64,000 nucleotides of DNA from Sinomicrobium soli (GTDB lineage Bacteria > Bacteroidota > Bacteroidia > Flavobacteriales > Flavobacteriaceae): the NCBI RefSeq assembly GCF_003285545.1, contig NZ_QLNV01000002.1, positions 310,001 to 374,000 on the forward strand. The letters are read 5' to 3'. Positions 43,012-53,288 of the stretch are shown here, piece by piece. Within the stretch, counting starts at the first letter, position 1; each line of letters begins with the position of its first letter. The notes beneath the pieces were generated by a model. That model was not told the origin of the DNA and searched no databases. It worked only from the letters and a program-made list of their open reading frames with translations. Both the position numbers and the translations under genes were made by a program.

Positions 43012-44166
43012 TTAAAGCTTAAGTGCCTCTTCTACCGGGATGCGTTTGCCGTTGCGGTAGGCTACGATATACGCTCCGTCATATCCCTTGTCTTTGGCCT
43101 GGCGCTGCAGGTCCCTGGCTTCCTGATAATTCGTGGTGTTTCCGTACAAATAGCGATAGACGCCATCCGCCTGTTCCATGGAAATGGGCTCGAGCCCCCT
43201 GAAGTTATAGCGCCTGGGTTCAATTTTATTCCCCCCTGCGGAAACCTGTACCTTAAAAGACACTCCCGTAGCCGCAATGCCCTCCTGTTCCTGCGGAGTT
43301 TCCGGAAAATCATCTATGGCTATGTTATCGGTCAGGTCCTTTTTATATTTTATGATCGCTTCGGCTACGTTGTCTGCTATTTCCGTTTTCCCCTTTTTGG
43401 AACTCAGATAGTTTTTTTCATTCTTATTGGTAATAAAACCGGTCTCGATCAGCACACTCGGCATAAAGGTCTGGTGTAATACGATAAACCCGGCCTGCTT
43501 CACGCCCCGGTTTTTGCGCTTAAGCCTTACCGAAAAATTTTCCTGCAGCAATTTTGCCAGGCGTATGCTCTGCCCCAGGAACTCTTCCTGCATGATGGTA
43601 AGCCCGATAATGGACTCCGGGGAATTGATGTCGTAACCGGCATAATTGGCCTCGTGATTTTCTTCGAGGTAAATGACCTCGTTCTCCGTCTTTGCCACTT
43701 CAAAGTTCTGCCTATTGGCGTGCAGTCCCAGCACATAGGTCTCGCTTCCGTAAGCATTGGAATGATGTGCATTACAGTGAATGGAAACAAAGAGGTCGGC
43801 ATGTGCTTCATTGGCAATTTTCCCCCTTACATACAGGTTGACAAACTTATCGGTCTTCCTGGTATACACCACATTGATGTCGGGATACTTTTCCAGCTCC
43901 TTTCCTACCAGCAACACCATATCGAGGGCGATGTCCTTTTCCTTGACACCATTGGCCACCTTACCCGGGTCATGCCCGCCGTGACCGGCATCGAGCACCA
44001 CGGTAAACTTCCTGTTTCCCTGCTCCCCGTTTCCGTCTTCCTTATCAAAAGAGCTAAGCCACATCACAACTGCCAGCAATACCGGCAACAACCAAAGCTT
44101 TCTTTTCATGCACTTCATATTTTTGAGAGGATTCATCGCGGCAACACCGTAATTCTTAAACGACAT
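43012..44166 (-). CDS. N-acetylmuramoyl-L-alanine amidase (Amidase_3) with C-terminal SPOR-like region
   Basis: 384 residues from the first ATG; starts at codons 11 or 20 (MKRKLWLLPVLLAVVMWLSS) fit the signal peptide better. Amidase_3 domain at about 55-280: VVLDAGHGGHDPGKVANG with the zinc His, LYVRGKIANEAHADLFVSIH, and FIVLHQTFMPSVLIETGFIT with the catalytic Glu. The last 85 residues (FKVQVSAGGNKIEP...YRYLYGNTTNYQEARDLQRQ) look like a SPOR-type peptidoglycan-binding unit. It cuts the stem peptide from muramic acid in cell division or envelope turnover. It is divergent from the LptD-like gene, a common arrangement in flavobacteria. Confidence 0.93.
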   Translation of the reverse strand: MSFKNYGVAAMNPLKNMKCMKRKLWLLPVLLAVVMWLSSFDKEDGNGEQGNRKFTVVLDAGHGGHDPGKVANGVKEKDIALDMVLLVGKELEKYPDINVVYTRKTDKFVNLYVRGKIANEAHADLFVSIHCNAHHSNAYGSETYVLGLHANRQNFEVAKTENEVIYLEENHEANYAGYDINSPESIIGLTIMQEEFLGQSIRLAKLLQENFSVRLKRKNRGVKQAGFIVLHQTFMPSVLIETGFITNKNEKNYLSSKKGKTEIADNVAEAIIKYKKDLTDNIAIDDFPETPQEQEGIAATGVSFKVQVSAGGNKIEPRRYNFRGLEPISMEQADGVYRYLYGNTTNYQEARDLQRQAKDKGYDGAYIVAYRNGKRIPVEEALKL

Positions 44167-44247
44167 CCCGGAAAAATATTGTAAAAAAACAGTACTATCC
44201 GGGGTTTGATCTCACTTTTAACACACAATATCCTCACAGATAATTCA

Positions 44248-44274
44248 GTACTGCCACGCCTTCGGTGGCAGTAC
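44248..44274. other. Perfect hairpin in the amidase/LptD divergent region
   Basis: GTACTGCCAC, 7-base loop, GTGGCAGTAC. It lies 82 bases before the amidase start and before the LptD -7 element. Could shield the two promoters from each other or be a protein-binding site. Confidence 0.4.
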
Positions 44275-44333
44275 GTGTCGTAAAAAAAACATAAAATCAA
44301 AAACCGTTTCGAGGAATTCGCATATTTTTTTCA

Positions 44334-44341
44334 CATCTTTG
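44334..44341 (+). promoter_or_regulatory. Possible -7 element of the LptD-like gene
   Basis: CATCTTTG matches TAnnTTTG in seven of eight places. The leader would be about 80-110 bases. Confidence 0.3.
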
Positions 44342-44428
44342 CCAGTGTAATCGCAGGCCGGAGCCAATACCTCCGGGGCATGGAACATACATCAGGCTAT
44401 ATTTTATACAAAAATAGGATTTAAAGCA

Positions 44429-47143
44429 TTGCAAGCAAATAACCCATACATACTTTTAATGCTTATTTTGCTGTTGTGCCCACTGTTTCTTCAGTCGCAG
44501 GAACTTCCGGTAAGACAGCCCCTCAATATTGAGGCTGAGCAGGATTCCACCCGTATTCCCGTAGCAGAGATCCTTCCCGACCTCGGAATACAGGATTCTG
44601 TGGTACAGGACAGCATTCCCCGCGACAGCATCGGCAAGGACAGTGTTCCGGAGAAAAAAAATTTCCTGGAAGACCAGATCAAATACAAGGCCAAGGACTA
44701 TCAGAAAACCATACGGAGTGAAAACAAGATATACCTGTACAACGAAGCCGAAGTGTACTACCAGGACACGGAACTCAAGGCAGGTGTCATTGTTATCGAC
44801 TACGAAAAAAAGGAAGTCTATGCGGGGCGTATCAGGGATAGCACCGGTACGCTGACGCAGGCGCCGTATTTCAAACAGGGAAGCAATGTGGTGGAACCCG
44901 ACTCCATTCGCTATAATTTCGATACCCAGAGGGCCCTGATCTGGAATTCGAGATCGGAACAGACCGTGGGCGGGGAAATGAACGTTTTTGCCGAGATCAC
45001 CAAAAAAGAGAACGATTCGGTGTATTTTCTCCATGAAGGGAAGCTCACTACCTCGAAAAACCTGGATGACCCGGAGTATTACATCCGGGTGAGAAAGGCA
45101 AAGTTCGTCCCTAAAAAGAAGGTGATCGCCGGATTCAGTAATATGTATATCGCTGATGTCCCCACTCCCATAGCCGTTCCTTTCGCCTATTTTCCCATGT
45201 CTGAAAAAAGCAGTGAGTCTGGGTTGATCTTCCCCACCTTCGGGGAGGTTAACGGGAGGGGATATTTTCTCCAGAACGGCGGGTACTATTTTGCCATAAA
45301 CGATTATGTAGACCTCGCCGTTCTGGGCGATTACTATACCAACGGGAGTTACGGCTTCCGCACGGAGAGCAACTACGCCGTCCGCTACCGCTTCAGGGGG
45401 AATTTCAATTTCCGGTTTGAAAACCTCGTACAGGGCCAGAAAGGTTTTCCCGATTACAGCCGGGGTACCACATACAACATACAATGGTCGCACAGCCAGG
45501 ATGCCAAGGCCAGTCCCAATTCCAGGTTCTCCGCCAGTGTAAACCTCGGGAGCAGCCGGTATTACAAGGATTCCTATAACCAGATCAACACGGGGAATTT
45601 CATGCAGAACACGCTTACGTCGTCCGTTTCCTATTCCAAGACATTCCCGGGATATCCTGCGGTAAACATGAGCCTTACGGCCTCCCACTCACAGAACACC
45701 AATACGGAGACCATCAGCATGACCTTGCCCACACTCCAGGCCAGCGTGGAACGGATATATCCCTTTGCCCCGAAATCAGGGATCAAGAAAGGCATTTTCC
45801 AGAATATCAATTTCCAGTACAGCCTGCGGGCCGAAAACAGTTTCCAGACCACCGATTCCCTGTTTTTCAAGAAAGAGATGTTTGAAGATGCCAAAACCGG
45901 GTTCAGGCATTCCATACCGATAAGCACCAACTTCAAGATAATGAAGTACCTGAGCGCCTCACTCAATGTCAACTATGACGAAACCTGGCAGTTGAAGACC
46001 ATCCGCAGGCACGACTACGACCCGGAGCTCGAAACGGTCCCTACGGATACGATCAACGGATTCGACCGCTTTGCCCAATACAGTTTCGGGGCCAGCCTGG
46101 GTACTACACTGTACGGTACCGTCATGTTTGACGAAGAGAACAAGATACAGGCCGTCCGGCATGTTATGAGACCCTCGGTGAGTTACGGATACACCCCCGG
46201 ATTCGACCAGTATTACGAGGAATACATCGCCAATGAAGAAGGAGAGGTAAGGGAATACACCCGTTTCGAAGGCGGGCTCTACGGTGCCCCGGGAAGGAGT
46301 ATGAGCAACAGTGTGAGTTTTTCACTGCAAAACAATTTCGAGGCCAAGGTCAGGGACAAAGATACCACCGCCACCGAACCCAAGAAGATCACCCTGCTCA
46401 ACCTCAACCTCAATACCAGTTACAACGCCGTGGCGGATTCCCTGCCCTGGCAGCCGCTGAGATTTACCGGGAACATTCCCTTTTTTGACGGAAAGATGAC
46501 CGTTAACTTCGGAGGTACACTGGACCCGTATGCCCTGGATAATGCGGGGAGAAAAATAGACAAGTGGAATATAGACAACGGCGGAAGCCTCTTCCGTTTT
46601 ACCAATGCCAATGTCACGACCAGTTATACCATATCGAGCAAGACATTCGAGGGGAGCAGCGTAGACCGCGACAACGACAATACGGCCAGCGGCGGACGGG
46701 AAGACGACCTTTTCGGGTCGTCTATGGATTACAGCGACGGCCGCATGTTCCCGGACGACGATGAAGAGGAGGAAGAAGAGGAAGAAACCAAATATTACGG
46801 GGCTGCCCTGCCCTGGGACCTGAGACTGGCCTATTCGATGACCTATTCGAATGCCGCGCGACAGAACGAGATCAGCAACAATTCCCTCATGTTCTCGGGA
46901 AATGTGGAACTCACCCCAAAATGGCGTGTGGGGGTATCCTCCGGGTATGACTTCAAGAACAGGGGATTCAGCTTTACCCAGCTCCGGTTCGAACGGGACC
47001 TGGAAAGCTGGCGCATGAACTTTAGCTGGACCCCGTTCGGAAACCGTACCTCGTGGTATTTCTTTATAGGGATAAAGAGTTCCATGCTCAGCGATATCAA
47101 ATGGGAAAAAAGACGCGAACCCGACAGGGCGCTCAACAGGTAA
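44429..47143 (+). CDS. lptD: LptD-like LPS-assembly outer-membrane protein
   Basis: 904 residues from a TTG at 44429; the ATG at 44459 (codon 11) gives the same signal peptide (LLLCPLFLQSQ) and may be the true start. Residues about 80-250 are an OstA/LptA-like beta-jellyroll (IYLYNEAEVYYQDTELKAGV; GQMN-type repeats). The rest is a large barrel (FPMSEKSSESGLIFPTFGEV; YFLQNGGYYFAINDYVDLAV; FRGNFNFRFENLVQGQKGFP) with a long acidic loop (DDDEEEEEEEE) near residue 775. LptD inserts lipopolysaccharide in the outer leaflet. The barrel is longer in loops than proteobacterial LptD, as usual in Bacteroidota. Confidence 0.88.
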   Translation: MQANNPYILLMLILLLCPLFLQSQELPVRQPLNIEAEQDSTRIPVAEILPDLGIQDSVVQDSIPRDSIGKDSVPEKKNFLEDQIKYKAKDYQKTIRSENKIYLYNEAEVYYQDTELKAGVIVIDYEKKEVYAGRIRDSTGTLTQAPYFKQGSNVVEPDSIRYNFDTQRALIWNSRSEQTVGGEMNVFAEITKKENDSVYFLHEGKLTTSKNLDDPEYYIRVRKAKFVPKKKVIAGFSNMYIADVPTPIAVPFAYFPMSEKSSESGLIFPTFGEVNGRGYFLQNGGYYFAINDYVDLAVLGDYYTNGSYGFRTESNYAVRYRFRGNFNFRFENLVQGQKGFPDYSRGTTYNIQWSHSQDAKASPNSRFSASVNLGSSRYYKDSYNQINTGNFMQNTLTSSVSYSKTFPGYPAVNMSLTASHSQNTNTETISMTLPTLQASVERIYPFAPKSGIKKGIFQNINFQYSLRAENSFQTTDSLFFKKEMFEDAKTGFRHSIPISTNFKIMKYLSASLNVNYDETWQLKTIRRHDYDPELETVPTDTINGFDRFAQYSFGASLGTTLYGTVMFDEENKIQAVRHVMRPSVSYGYTPGFDQYYEEYIANEEGEVREYTRFEGGLYGAPGRSMSNSVSFSLQNNFEAKVRDKDTTATEPKKITLLNLNLNTSYNAVADSLPWQPLRFTGNIPFFDGKMTVNFGGTLDPYALDNAGRKIDKWNIDNGGSLFRFTNANVTTSYTISSKTFEGSSVDRDNDNTASGGREDDLFGSSMDYSDGRMFPDDDEEEEEEEETKYYGAALPWDLRLAYSMTYSNAARQNEISNNSLMFSGNVELTPKWRVGVSSGYDFKNRGFSFTQLRFERDLESWRMNFSWTPFGNRTSWYFFIGIKSSMLSDIKWEKRREPDRALNR

Positions 47144-47174
47144 AGTGGAGCAAACCGGTTTTGGAGCTCGGGGC

Positions 47175-47270
47175 TCGGGGCCCGAAGCATGAATTTCGAA
47201 GTTTGAAGTTGCGGACGCTCTTGAGGTGGCTGAGTGGCCCCCGAACCTGTCGGGGTTATATCGAAGCCAT
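47175..47270 (+). repeat. Dispersed intergenic repeat, copy 2
   Basis: Contains GAAGCATGAA, TTCGAAGTT, CTTGAGGTGGCTGAGTGG, CCCGAACCTGTCGGGG and TATCGAAGCC in the same order as the minus strand at 27456-27550. Confidence 0.65.
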
Positions 47271-47291
47271 CGGCCCGAACCTGTAAACCAG

Positions 47292-47316
47292 TTATGAGTT
47301 CAGAATTCAGAGTTAT
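47292..47316 (+). repeat. Low-complexity repeat (GTTATGAGTTCAGAATTCAG), copy 2
   Basis: Exact reverse complement of bases 33511-33532. It lies between lptD and ridA. Confidence 0.65.
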
Positions 47317-47371
47317 GACTGTAACCAGCAACCTCTAACCAAAAAATAGTTTAACCCTAAAAATTTATCAT

Positions 47372-47752
47372 ATGAAAAAGATCATAAACACCGACCAGGC
47401 CCCTGCTCCCATAGGACCGTATAACCAGGCAGTATTCGCCGGAAACACCCTGTATATCTCGGGACAGATCGCCCTGGACCCTCAAAACGGAACACTCGTT
47501 TCCGGGTCTGTAGAAGAAGAAACCACCAGGGTAATGCAAAATCTCGAAGCTATTCTCAAAGCGGCGGGAATGACTTTTGAAAATGTCATTAAATCGTCCA
47601 TTTTCATCAGTGACATGAACAATTTTGCCCGTATCAATGAAGTCTACGGCAGGTATTTTGACGAAGAAAATGCTCCTGCCCGCGAGACCGTGGAAGTAGC
47701 CAACCTGCCCAAATTCGTCAATGTCGAAATATCGATGATCGGGGTATTATAA
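47372..47752 (+). CDS. ridA: RidA-family reactive-intermediate deaminase
   Basis: 126 residues, the family's normal length. Signature text: APAPIGPYNQAVFAGNTLYI, SGQIALDPQNG, VIKSSIFISDMNNFARINEV, and RETVEVANLPK with the active-site Arg. RidA hydrolyses enamine/imine intermediates such as 2-aminoacrylate formed by PLP enzymes. Cytoplasmic trimer. It follows lptD after 228 bases of repeat DNA and so likely has its own promoter. Confidence 0.96.
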   Translation: MKKIINTDQAPAPIGPYNQAVFAGNTLYISGQIALDPQNGTLVSGSVEEETTRVMQNLEAILKAAGMTFENVIKSSIFISDMNNFARINEVYGRYFDEENAPARETVEVANLPKFVNVEISMIGVL

Positions 47753-47755
47753 AAA

Positions 47756-47812
47756 TTGCCAGGTTATGGGGCACTGTTTTCACATAAAGAGCAGTACCCC
47801 ATAACCTGGCAA
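47756..47812. terminator. Long hairpin between convergent ridA and GlcNAc kinase genes
   Basis: TTGCCAGGTTATGGGG-ACTG and CAGT-CCCCATAACCTGGCAA pair over 21 bases with one mismatch, around a 15-base loop. There is no long T-run. The stem is unusually long for a simple terminator. Confidence 0.65.
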
Positions 47813-47822
47813 CAATCAACCT

Positions 47823-48683
47823 TTATTTATTAAATACAATATTCCTGTGATATTCCACCAGGTTATCGATAGGGCGCCTTAATATCTTTCCGACTTTCAG
47901 GTTGTTCTGCGCCATGACCTCGCGCAGTTCTTCCTGCAGATAAAAGGCAATGCTTCCTATAAAATGTACGGGTACCGAATCGGCCTGTTCATACTGGCGG
48001 ATCGCATTATCGATAAACAGCTGCATTCCCTTGCGTATGAGTTTCTGGCTGTACTCGTGTTGTTTGTTCTCTATGACAAACCTTGCAAAGGTAGCGAGAT
48101 AGGTATTGGGGTTGGGTTCTTTGTAAAGATTATTCTTGATCACATCCGCATCGAGGTCATAGGCTTCTGAAAATTTATGAGCCAGCCCCTTGGGCATCCT
48201 GTGGTAGTAATAATCCCTGAGCAACTGGCGCCCGAAATAATTCCCGCTGCAATCGTCCATCAGGATATACCCCAGGGAAACGACTTTCTGGAAAACTTCA
48301 TGGCCGTCGTAATAGCTGCAATTGGAACCGGTTCCGAGAATACACACTATGGCGTGTTCGCCCGGGTCTGCCGTTGCGTGAATGGCCGCATAGGTATCTT
48401 CCTTGATAAAGAACTTGGCATTTACAAAGAAATTCCGGAATATCCTGCTCAGGTAGTTCTTCATCCGTTCCGTGCCACATCCGGCACCGTAAAAATAAAG
48501 CTGGGTTACCTTTTCCCTGTTATCACTGAGCTCGAAGTTATTGGCAAGCCGCTCCGCAATGATCTCCCGGGTAAGTACCTCGGGGCTAAGGCCGAGGGTC
48601 TTGGTCAGAAACAGTTCATTCCCGTCTTCATCAAGGGCAATCCAGTCCGATTTTGTCGCACCACTATCAACAATTAATATCAT
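47823..48683 (-). CDS. BadF/BadG-type ATPase, probable N-acetylglucosamine kinase
   Basis: 286 residues of the ASKHA fold: phosphate-1 motif LIVDSGATKSDWIALDEDG, VCILGTGSNCSYYDG for phosphate 2, GYILMDDCSGNYFGRQLLRD, and an adenosine-type block VHFIGSIAFYLQEELRE. Bacteroidota members are annotated as N-acetylglucosamine kinase. The nearby nagB fusion, pfkA and gap fit a path GlcNAc to GlcNAc-6-P to fructose-6-P to glycolysis. Substrate is not proved by sequence. Confidence 0.85.
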   Translation of the reverse strand: MILIVDSGATKSDWIALDEDGNELFLTKTLGLSPEVLTREIIAERLANNFELSDNREKVTQLYFYGAGCGTERMKNYLSRIFRNFFVNAKFFIKEDTYAAIHATADPGEHAIVCILGTGSNCSYYDGHEVFQKVVSLGYILMDDCSGNYFGRQLLRDYYYHRMPKGLAHKFSEAYDLDADVIKNNLYKEPNPNTYLATFARFVIENKQHEYSQKLIRKGMQLFIDNAIRQYEQADSVPVHFIGSIAFYLQEELREVMAQNNLKVGKILRRPIDNLVEYHRNIVFNK

Positions 48684-48767
48684 AAATTATCTATTTATTA
48701 ATCAACAACCCCAGGACAAACCTGCAAGGTATATATCGGAAATCCCGAAAAGACCGACACAAGGCAC

Positions 48768-48789
48768 CGGAGTAATTTAAATCTCATCC
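48768..48789 (+). repeat. Dispersed element CGGAGCATTTnAAATCTC, copy 3 (degenerate)
   Basis: CCGGAGTAATTTAAATCTCA. It lacks the clean upstream hairpin of the other copies and lies between two same-strand genes. Confidence 0.4.
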
Positions 48790-48905
48790 TGTGAGCGGGG
48801 AACAGGCCCTCAGAGAAAACAAATTCCGTATAAAAATACGAATTATTTTCTCTGCCTGCCCTCCCTTATAACACGCTCACCGGATGAACCGTTGAAGTCC
48901 TTCGA

Positions 48906-49919
<1,014 letters not shown>

Positions 49920-49962
49920 TTATTATAATTAAATTTGATTTACGCTTGTCTTTATAACACCA

Positions 49963-50949
49963 TCAGGTAGTCATGATATCGGATACTCTCAGGAGTTCCC
50001 TGTTGATCTCCGATTTCCCTTTTACAGCCTGGTCCAGGGGAGTAAGTATGATCTCATCTTTGGCAAGTCCTACCATGTAATTGCTCTTTCCCTCGAGCAG
50101 GCTTTCCACAGCCTTGACCCCCATTCGGCTGGCCAGGACCCTGTCGAAGCACGTAGGCCTGCCACCCCTCTGGATATGCCCCAGTACGGTAACGCGTACA
50201 TCGTAATCCGGCAGGTTATCCTCTACATATTCCTTGAGCTCAAACACGCTTTTCCCTATTTTATCACCTTCGGCCACCACTACTATACTGGACGACTTTC
50301 CCGACAGCCTGCTGCGCTCCATCGATTCCAGCAATCGTTCCAGCCCCAGGTTTTCCTCCGGGATAAGGATTTCCTCTGCCCCGGCTCCGACACCCGTGTT
50401 CAGGGCGATATGTCCCGCATCTCTCCCCATAACCTCTACAAAGAACAGGCGGTTGTGCGAAATAGCCGTGTCCCTGATCTTATCTATGGCTTCCACCACC
50501 GTATTCAGAGCGGTATCGTAACCCAGGGTAAAACTCGTCCCGTAAATGTCATTATCGATAGTCCCTGGAATACCCATTACCGGGAAATCAAAGGATTCGC
50601 TGAATATCATGGCCCCGGTAAAAGAACCGTCGCCCCCTATGACCACAAAGGCATCGATATTGTGGTCCCGAAGATGCCTATAAGCTTTTTCCCTTCCTTC
50701 GGGAGTACGGAAATCCATAGATCTCGCAGACTTGAGAATGGTCCCTCCCCGGTTTATGATATTATTTACGCTACGGGCGTTCATCTCTTTAAAATCTCCT
50801 TCTATCATTCCCTGATACCCCCTGTATATCCCCACGCATTCCACCTTGTGGTAAGCACAGGTACGCACTACAGAACGGATAGCCGCATTCATCCCGGGAG
50901 CATCCCCCCCGGAAGTCAGCACAGCAATCTTCCTTATGTTGTTTGACAT
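49963..50949 (-). CDS. pfkA: ATP-dependent 6-phosphofructokinase
   Basis: 328 residues, usual length for bacterial PfkA. Blocks: VLTSGGDAPGMNAAIRSVVR (ATP site), FVVIGGDGSFTGA, GIPGTIDNDIYGTSFTLGYD with the catalytic Asp, VEVMGRDAGHIAL, and GHIQRGGRPTCFDRVLASRM. It makes fructose-1,6-bisphosphate in glycolysis and is followed by gap. Confidence 0.97.
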   Translation of the reverse strand: MSNNIRKIAVLTSGGDAPGMNAAIRSVVRTCAYHKVECVGIYRGYQGMIEGDFKEMNARSVNNIINRGGTILKSARSMDFRTPEGREKAYRHLRDHNIDAFVVIGGDGSFTGAMIFSESFDFPVMGIPGTIDNDIYGTSFTLGYDTALNTVVEAIDKIRDTAISHNRLFFVEVMGRDAGHIALNTGVGAGAEEILIPEENLGLERLLESMERSRLSGKSSSIVVVAEGDKIGKSVFELKEYVEDNLPDYDVRVTVLGHIQRGGRPTCFDRVLASRMGVKAVESLLEGKSNYMVGLAKDEIILTPLDQAVKGKSEINRELLRVSDIMTT

Positions 50950-50972
50950 GTAATTTATTTTAAAAAAGCTAT

Positions 50973-51003
50973 CAAAGATATTTAATAATTTTCTACCTGG
51001 AAA
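50973..51003 (-). promoter_or_regulatory. Promoter of pfkA-gap operon
   Basis: On the minus strand TTTC at 51000-51003, a 19-base spacer, and a perfect TATCTTTG at 50973-50980, 23 bases before the ATG. Confidence 0.55.
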
Positions 51004-51192
51004 CCTTATTGCCGATGTTTAATCATTTCTAACGTTTTCGTTAAAAACTTTTAACACTCCTATACCATATCATAACACACCATGCAACCAGGATATCAAA
51101 AAATAACATATGTCGTAATCCCCGCAATGGCACATCCCCTCCCGGTAACAGGATACCGGAATCCTGCAAAGAGTTCATTCACATCTCATTAT

Positions 51193-51230
51193 AAAAAAAT
51201 CCGCCTGCTGAAAAATACAGACAGGCGGAT
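51193..51230 (-). terminator. Terminator of the nagB-fusion transcript
   Basis: On the minus strand ATCCGCCTG, 14-base loop, CAGGCGGAT followed by a T-run (A-run at 51193-51199 on the plus strand). It lies 124 bases after the stop. Confidence 0.8.
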
Positions 51231-51353
51231 CCGAACGTAATGATTAATAATTGAAAAACACTAAATCACTATCGGCCCGAAGCCCATAGTTTTCCGATTG
51301 GTATTTGGTAATTGGGTTATTGAGTATTGCCTTAATAACCTAATAACTACCCC

Positions 51354-53288
51354 CTAAAAATGATATCGTTTAAATGCCTCTATGGCTTCGTATTCTGCAA
51401 GTCCGAGCTCGTCGTACAGTTTTGCCGTATCCTTATTGCGTTCTTCCGCACGCACCCAGAACTCCCTGGAATCATCGCCCTGGAACATGACACGGTCTTT
51501 CTGTGATTGGTGGAACAGGATGGCATTCCGTTTTCGTATTACCTGGTCGGGACTCATGGGAACAGCCATTTCAATCTCGTCGAGCCCCCATTCATGCCAT
51601 GCCCCGCGGTACAGCCATACCCAGCAGTCGTCCATATAAGATTCCGGCTTCAGGCGCCTGAGTGCCTCAAAAATACCGTCAAGACACACCTTATGTGTAC
51701 CGTGAGGATCTGCAAGGTCACCTGCGGCATAAATCTGGTGAGGCCTTACTTCACTGATAATATTCATGATAATTTCTATATCCTCCTCTCCTAACGGTTT
51801 TTTCTTTACCTCTCCCGTTTCATAGAAAGGCAGATCGAGAAAATGAACATTGCTGTCATCCAGACCAATATAACGGGTAGCCCCGTAAGATTCCCTTCTC
51901 CGTATCAGTCCTTTCAGCTTTCGCACATCGACCGAATCGGACTGGTCCTCTCTCTTGTTATTGAGAAACCCGATAGCCTCGGTAAAGATGGAAGAACTGT
52001 CCTTTCCGGTAATATCGCTGGCCACTTCGGCAAATTTCAGGGCTTCGGCATCGGTAACCGCAATATTCCCGGAGGTCTGATACACGACGTGGACCTCATG
52101 CCCCTGGTCTACCAAGCGGCAGAATGTTCCTCCCATCGATATGACATCGTCATCGGGGTGCGGACTGAAGATGATCACCCTCTTTTTAGCGGGCTCCGAC
52201 CTTTCGGGGCGATTGGTATCGTCGGCATTGGGCTTCCCACCGGGCCAGCCCGTAATGGTATGCTGCAATACGTTGAACATCTGTATATTGAGCTCATAAG
52301 AAGTCCCTTCCTGTGCCAGTAAGCCGGACATCCCGTTATCGTTATAATCCCTGTCGGTGAGTTTCAGGATCGGTTTCCTGGTCTTCAGGCTCAGCCATAC
52401 CATGGCCTTGCGTTTGAGTTCTTCGGTCCACACACACTGCCCTACGAGCCAGGGGGTCTTGAACCTTGTCAGCTCGGAAGCTGCCTCACGGTCGAGAATG
52501 AAGGTCGTATTCGCGTGTTGCTGAAGGTATGTTGCAGGCACATTGGAAGTCACCGCTCCCTCTATGGTCTCCTTCACAATATCGGCCTTTTTATGCCCCC
52601 ATCCCAGCAATACGATACGACCTGCCTTCAGTATGGTTCCGATACCCATGGTAATGGCCCGTTTCGGCACATTATCTATGCCGTTGAAATCGGAAGCCGC
52701 ATCGCTACGTGTCAAATGGTCCAGGGTAATGATCCGGGTACCCGAATTGTAATGCGACCCGGGTTCGTTAAACCCTACATGCCCCGTACGGCCGATACCC
52801 AGCAGCTGAAAATCGAGCCCGCCAAACTCCCTGATCTTCATTTCGTAGTCAATACAGTACTGGTGTACTTCATCCAGGGGCACCTTCCCGTCCGGAATAT
52901 GGACATTTTCCGGTTTTATATCGATATGGTCGAATAAGTGCTGATGCATGAAATAGTAGTAACTCTGGTGGTTTTCCCGGTTCATCGGGTAGTACTCATC
53001 CAGGTTAAAGGTTACCACATTGGCAAAACTCAGCCCTTCTTCCCTGTGCATACGCACCAGTTCTTCATACACCTTAATAGGCGACGATCCCGTTGCCAGG
53101 CCGAGAACACAGTTTTCTCCCTTTTCCTGCCTGCTTCGTATAAGCTGTGCTATTTCCTCGGCCACAAGCGCAGAAGCCTGTGCCGAATCTTCAAAGACCT
53201 CGTTATGGATCTTTTCGTAGCGGGTTTCTTCAAACTTCCCTACTTCCTTATGGCTAATATCATTAGCCTGTACTAAATATCGGTGCAT
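51354..53288 (-). CDS. nagB: Glucosamine-6-phosphate deaminase fused to a PIG-L/LmbE-type deacetylase domain
   Basis: 644 residues, against about 265 for a plain NagB. Residues about 25-290 are NagB (LGLATGSSPIKVYEELVRMH; VVTFNLDEYYPM; LLGIGRTGHVGFNEPGSHYN; and the LKTPWLVGQ-like end). Residues about 365-640 are a PIG-L/LmbE domain: VIIFSPHPDDDVISMGGTFC with the zinc-binding His-Pro-Asp-Asp, and AGDLADPHGTHKVC with the third His. PIG-L enzymes remove acetyl from GlcNAc groups, so the fusion could convert GlcNAc-6-P to GlcN-6-P and then to fructose-6-P. No nagA is in the window. The fused form is known in Bacteroidota; the activity of the second part is inferred. Confidence 0.92.
   Translation of the reverse strand: MHRYLVQANDISHKEVGKFEETRYEKIHNEVFEDSAQASALVAEEIAQLIRSRQEKGENCVLGLATGSSPIKVYEELVRMHREEGLSFANVVTFNLDEYYPMNRENHQSYYYFMHQHLFDHIDIKPENVHIPDGKVPLDEVHQYCIDYEMKIREFGGLDFQLLGIGRTGHVGFNEPGSHYNSGTRIITLDHLTRSDAASDFNGIDNVPKRAITMGIGTILKAGRIVLLGWGHKKADIVKETIEGAVTSNVPATYLQQHANTTFILDREAASELTRFKTPWLVGQCVWTEELKRKAMVWLSLKTRKPILKLTDRDYNDNGMSGLLAQEGTSYELNIQMFNVLQHTITGWPGGKPNADDTNRPERSEPAKKRVIIFSPHPDDDVISMGGTFCRLVDQGHEVHVVYQTSGNIAVTDAEALKFAEVASDITGKDSSSIFTEAIGFLNNKREDQSDSVDVRKLKGLIRRRESYGATRYIGLDDSNVHFLDLPFYETGEVKKKPLGEEDIEIIMNIISEVRPHQIYAAGDLADPHGTHKVCLDGIFEALRRLKPESYMDDCWVWLYRGAWHEWGLDEIEMAVPMSPDQVIRKRNAILFHQSQKDRVMFQGDDSREFWVRAEERNKDTAKLYDELGLAEYEAIEAFKRYHF

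Larger units (their letters stand above)
50950..51353. other. 404-bp intergenic region, pfkA promoter and nagB terminator
   Basis: Holds the predicted pfkA promoter near its start and the nagB terminator at 51193-51230. Low-complexity text around 51296-51350 (AATTGGGTTATTG...TTAATAACCTAATAAC) resembles other short dispersed repeats. No gene seen. Confidence 0.5.
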
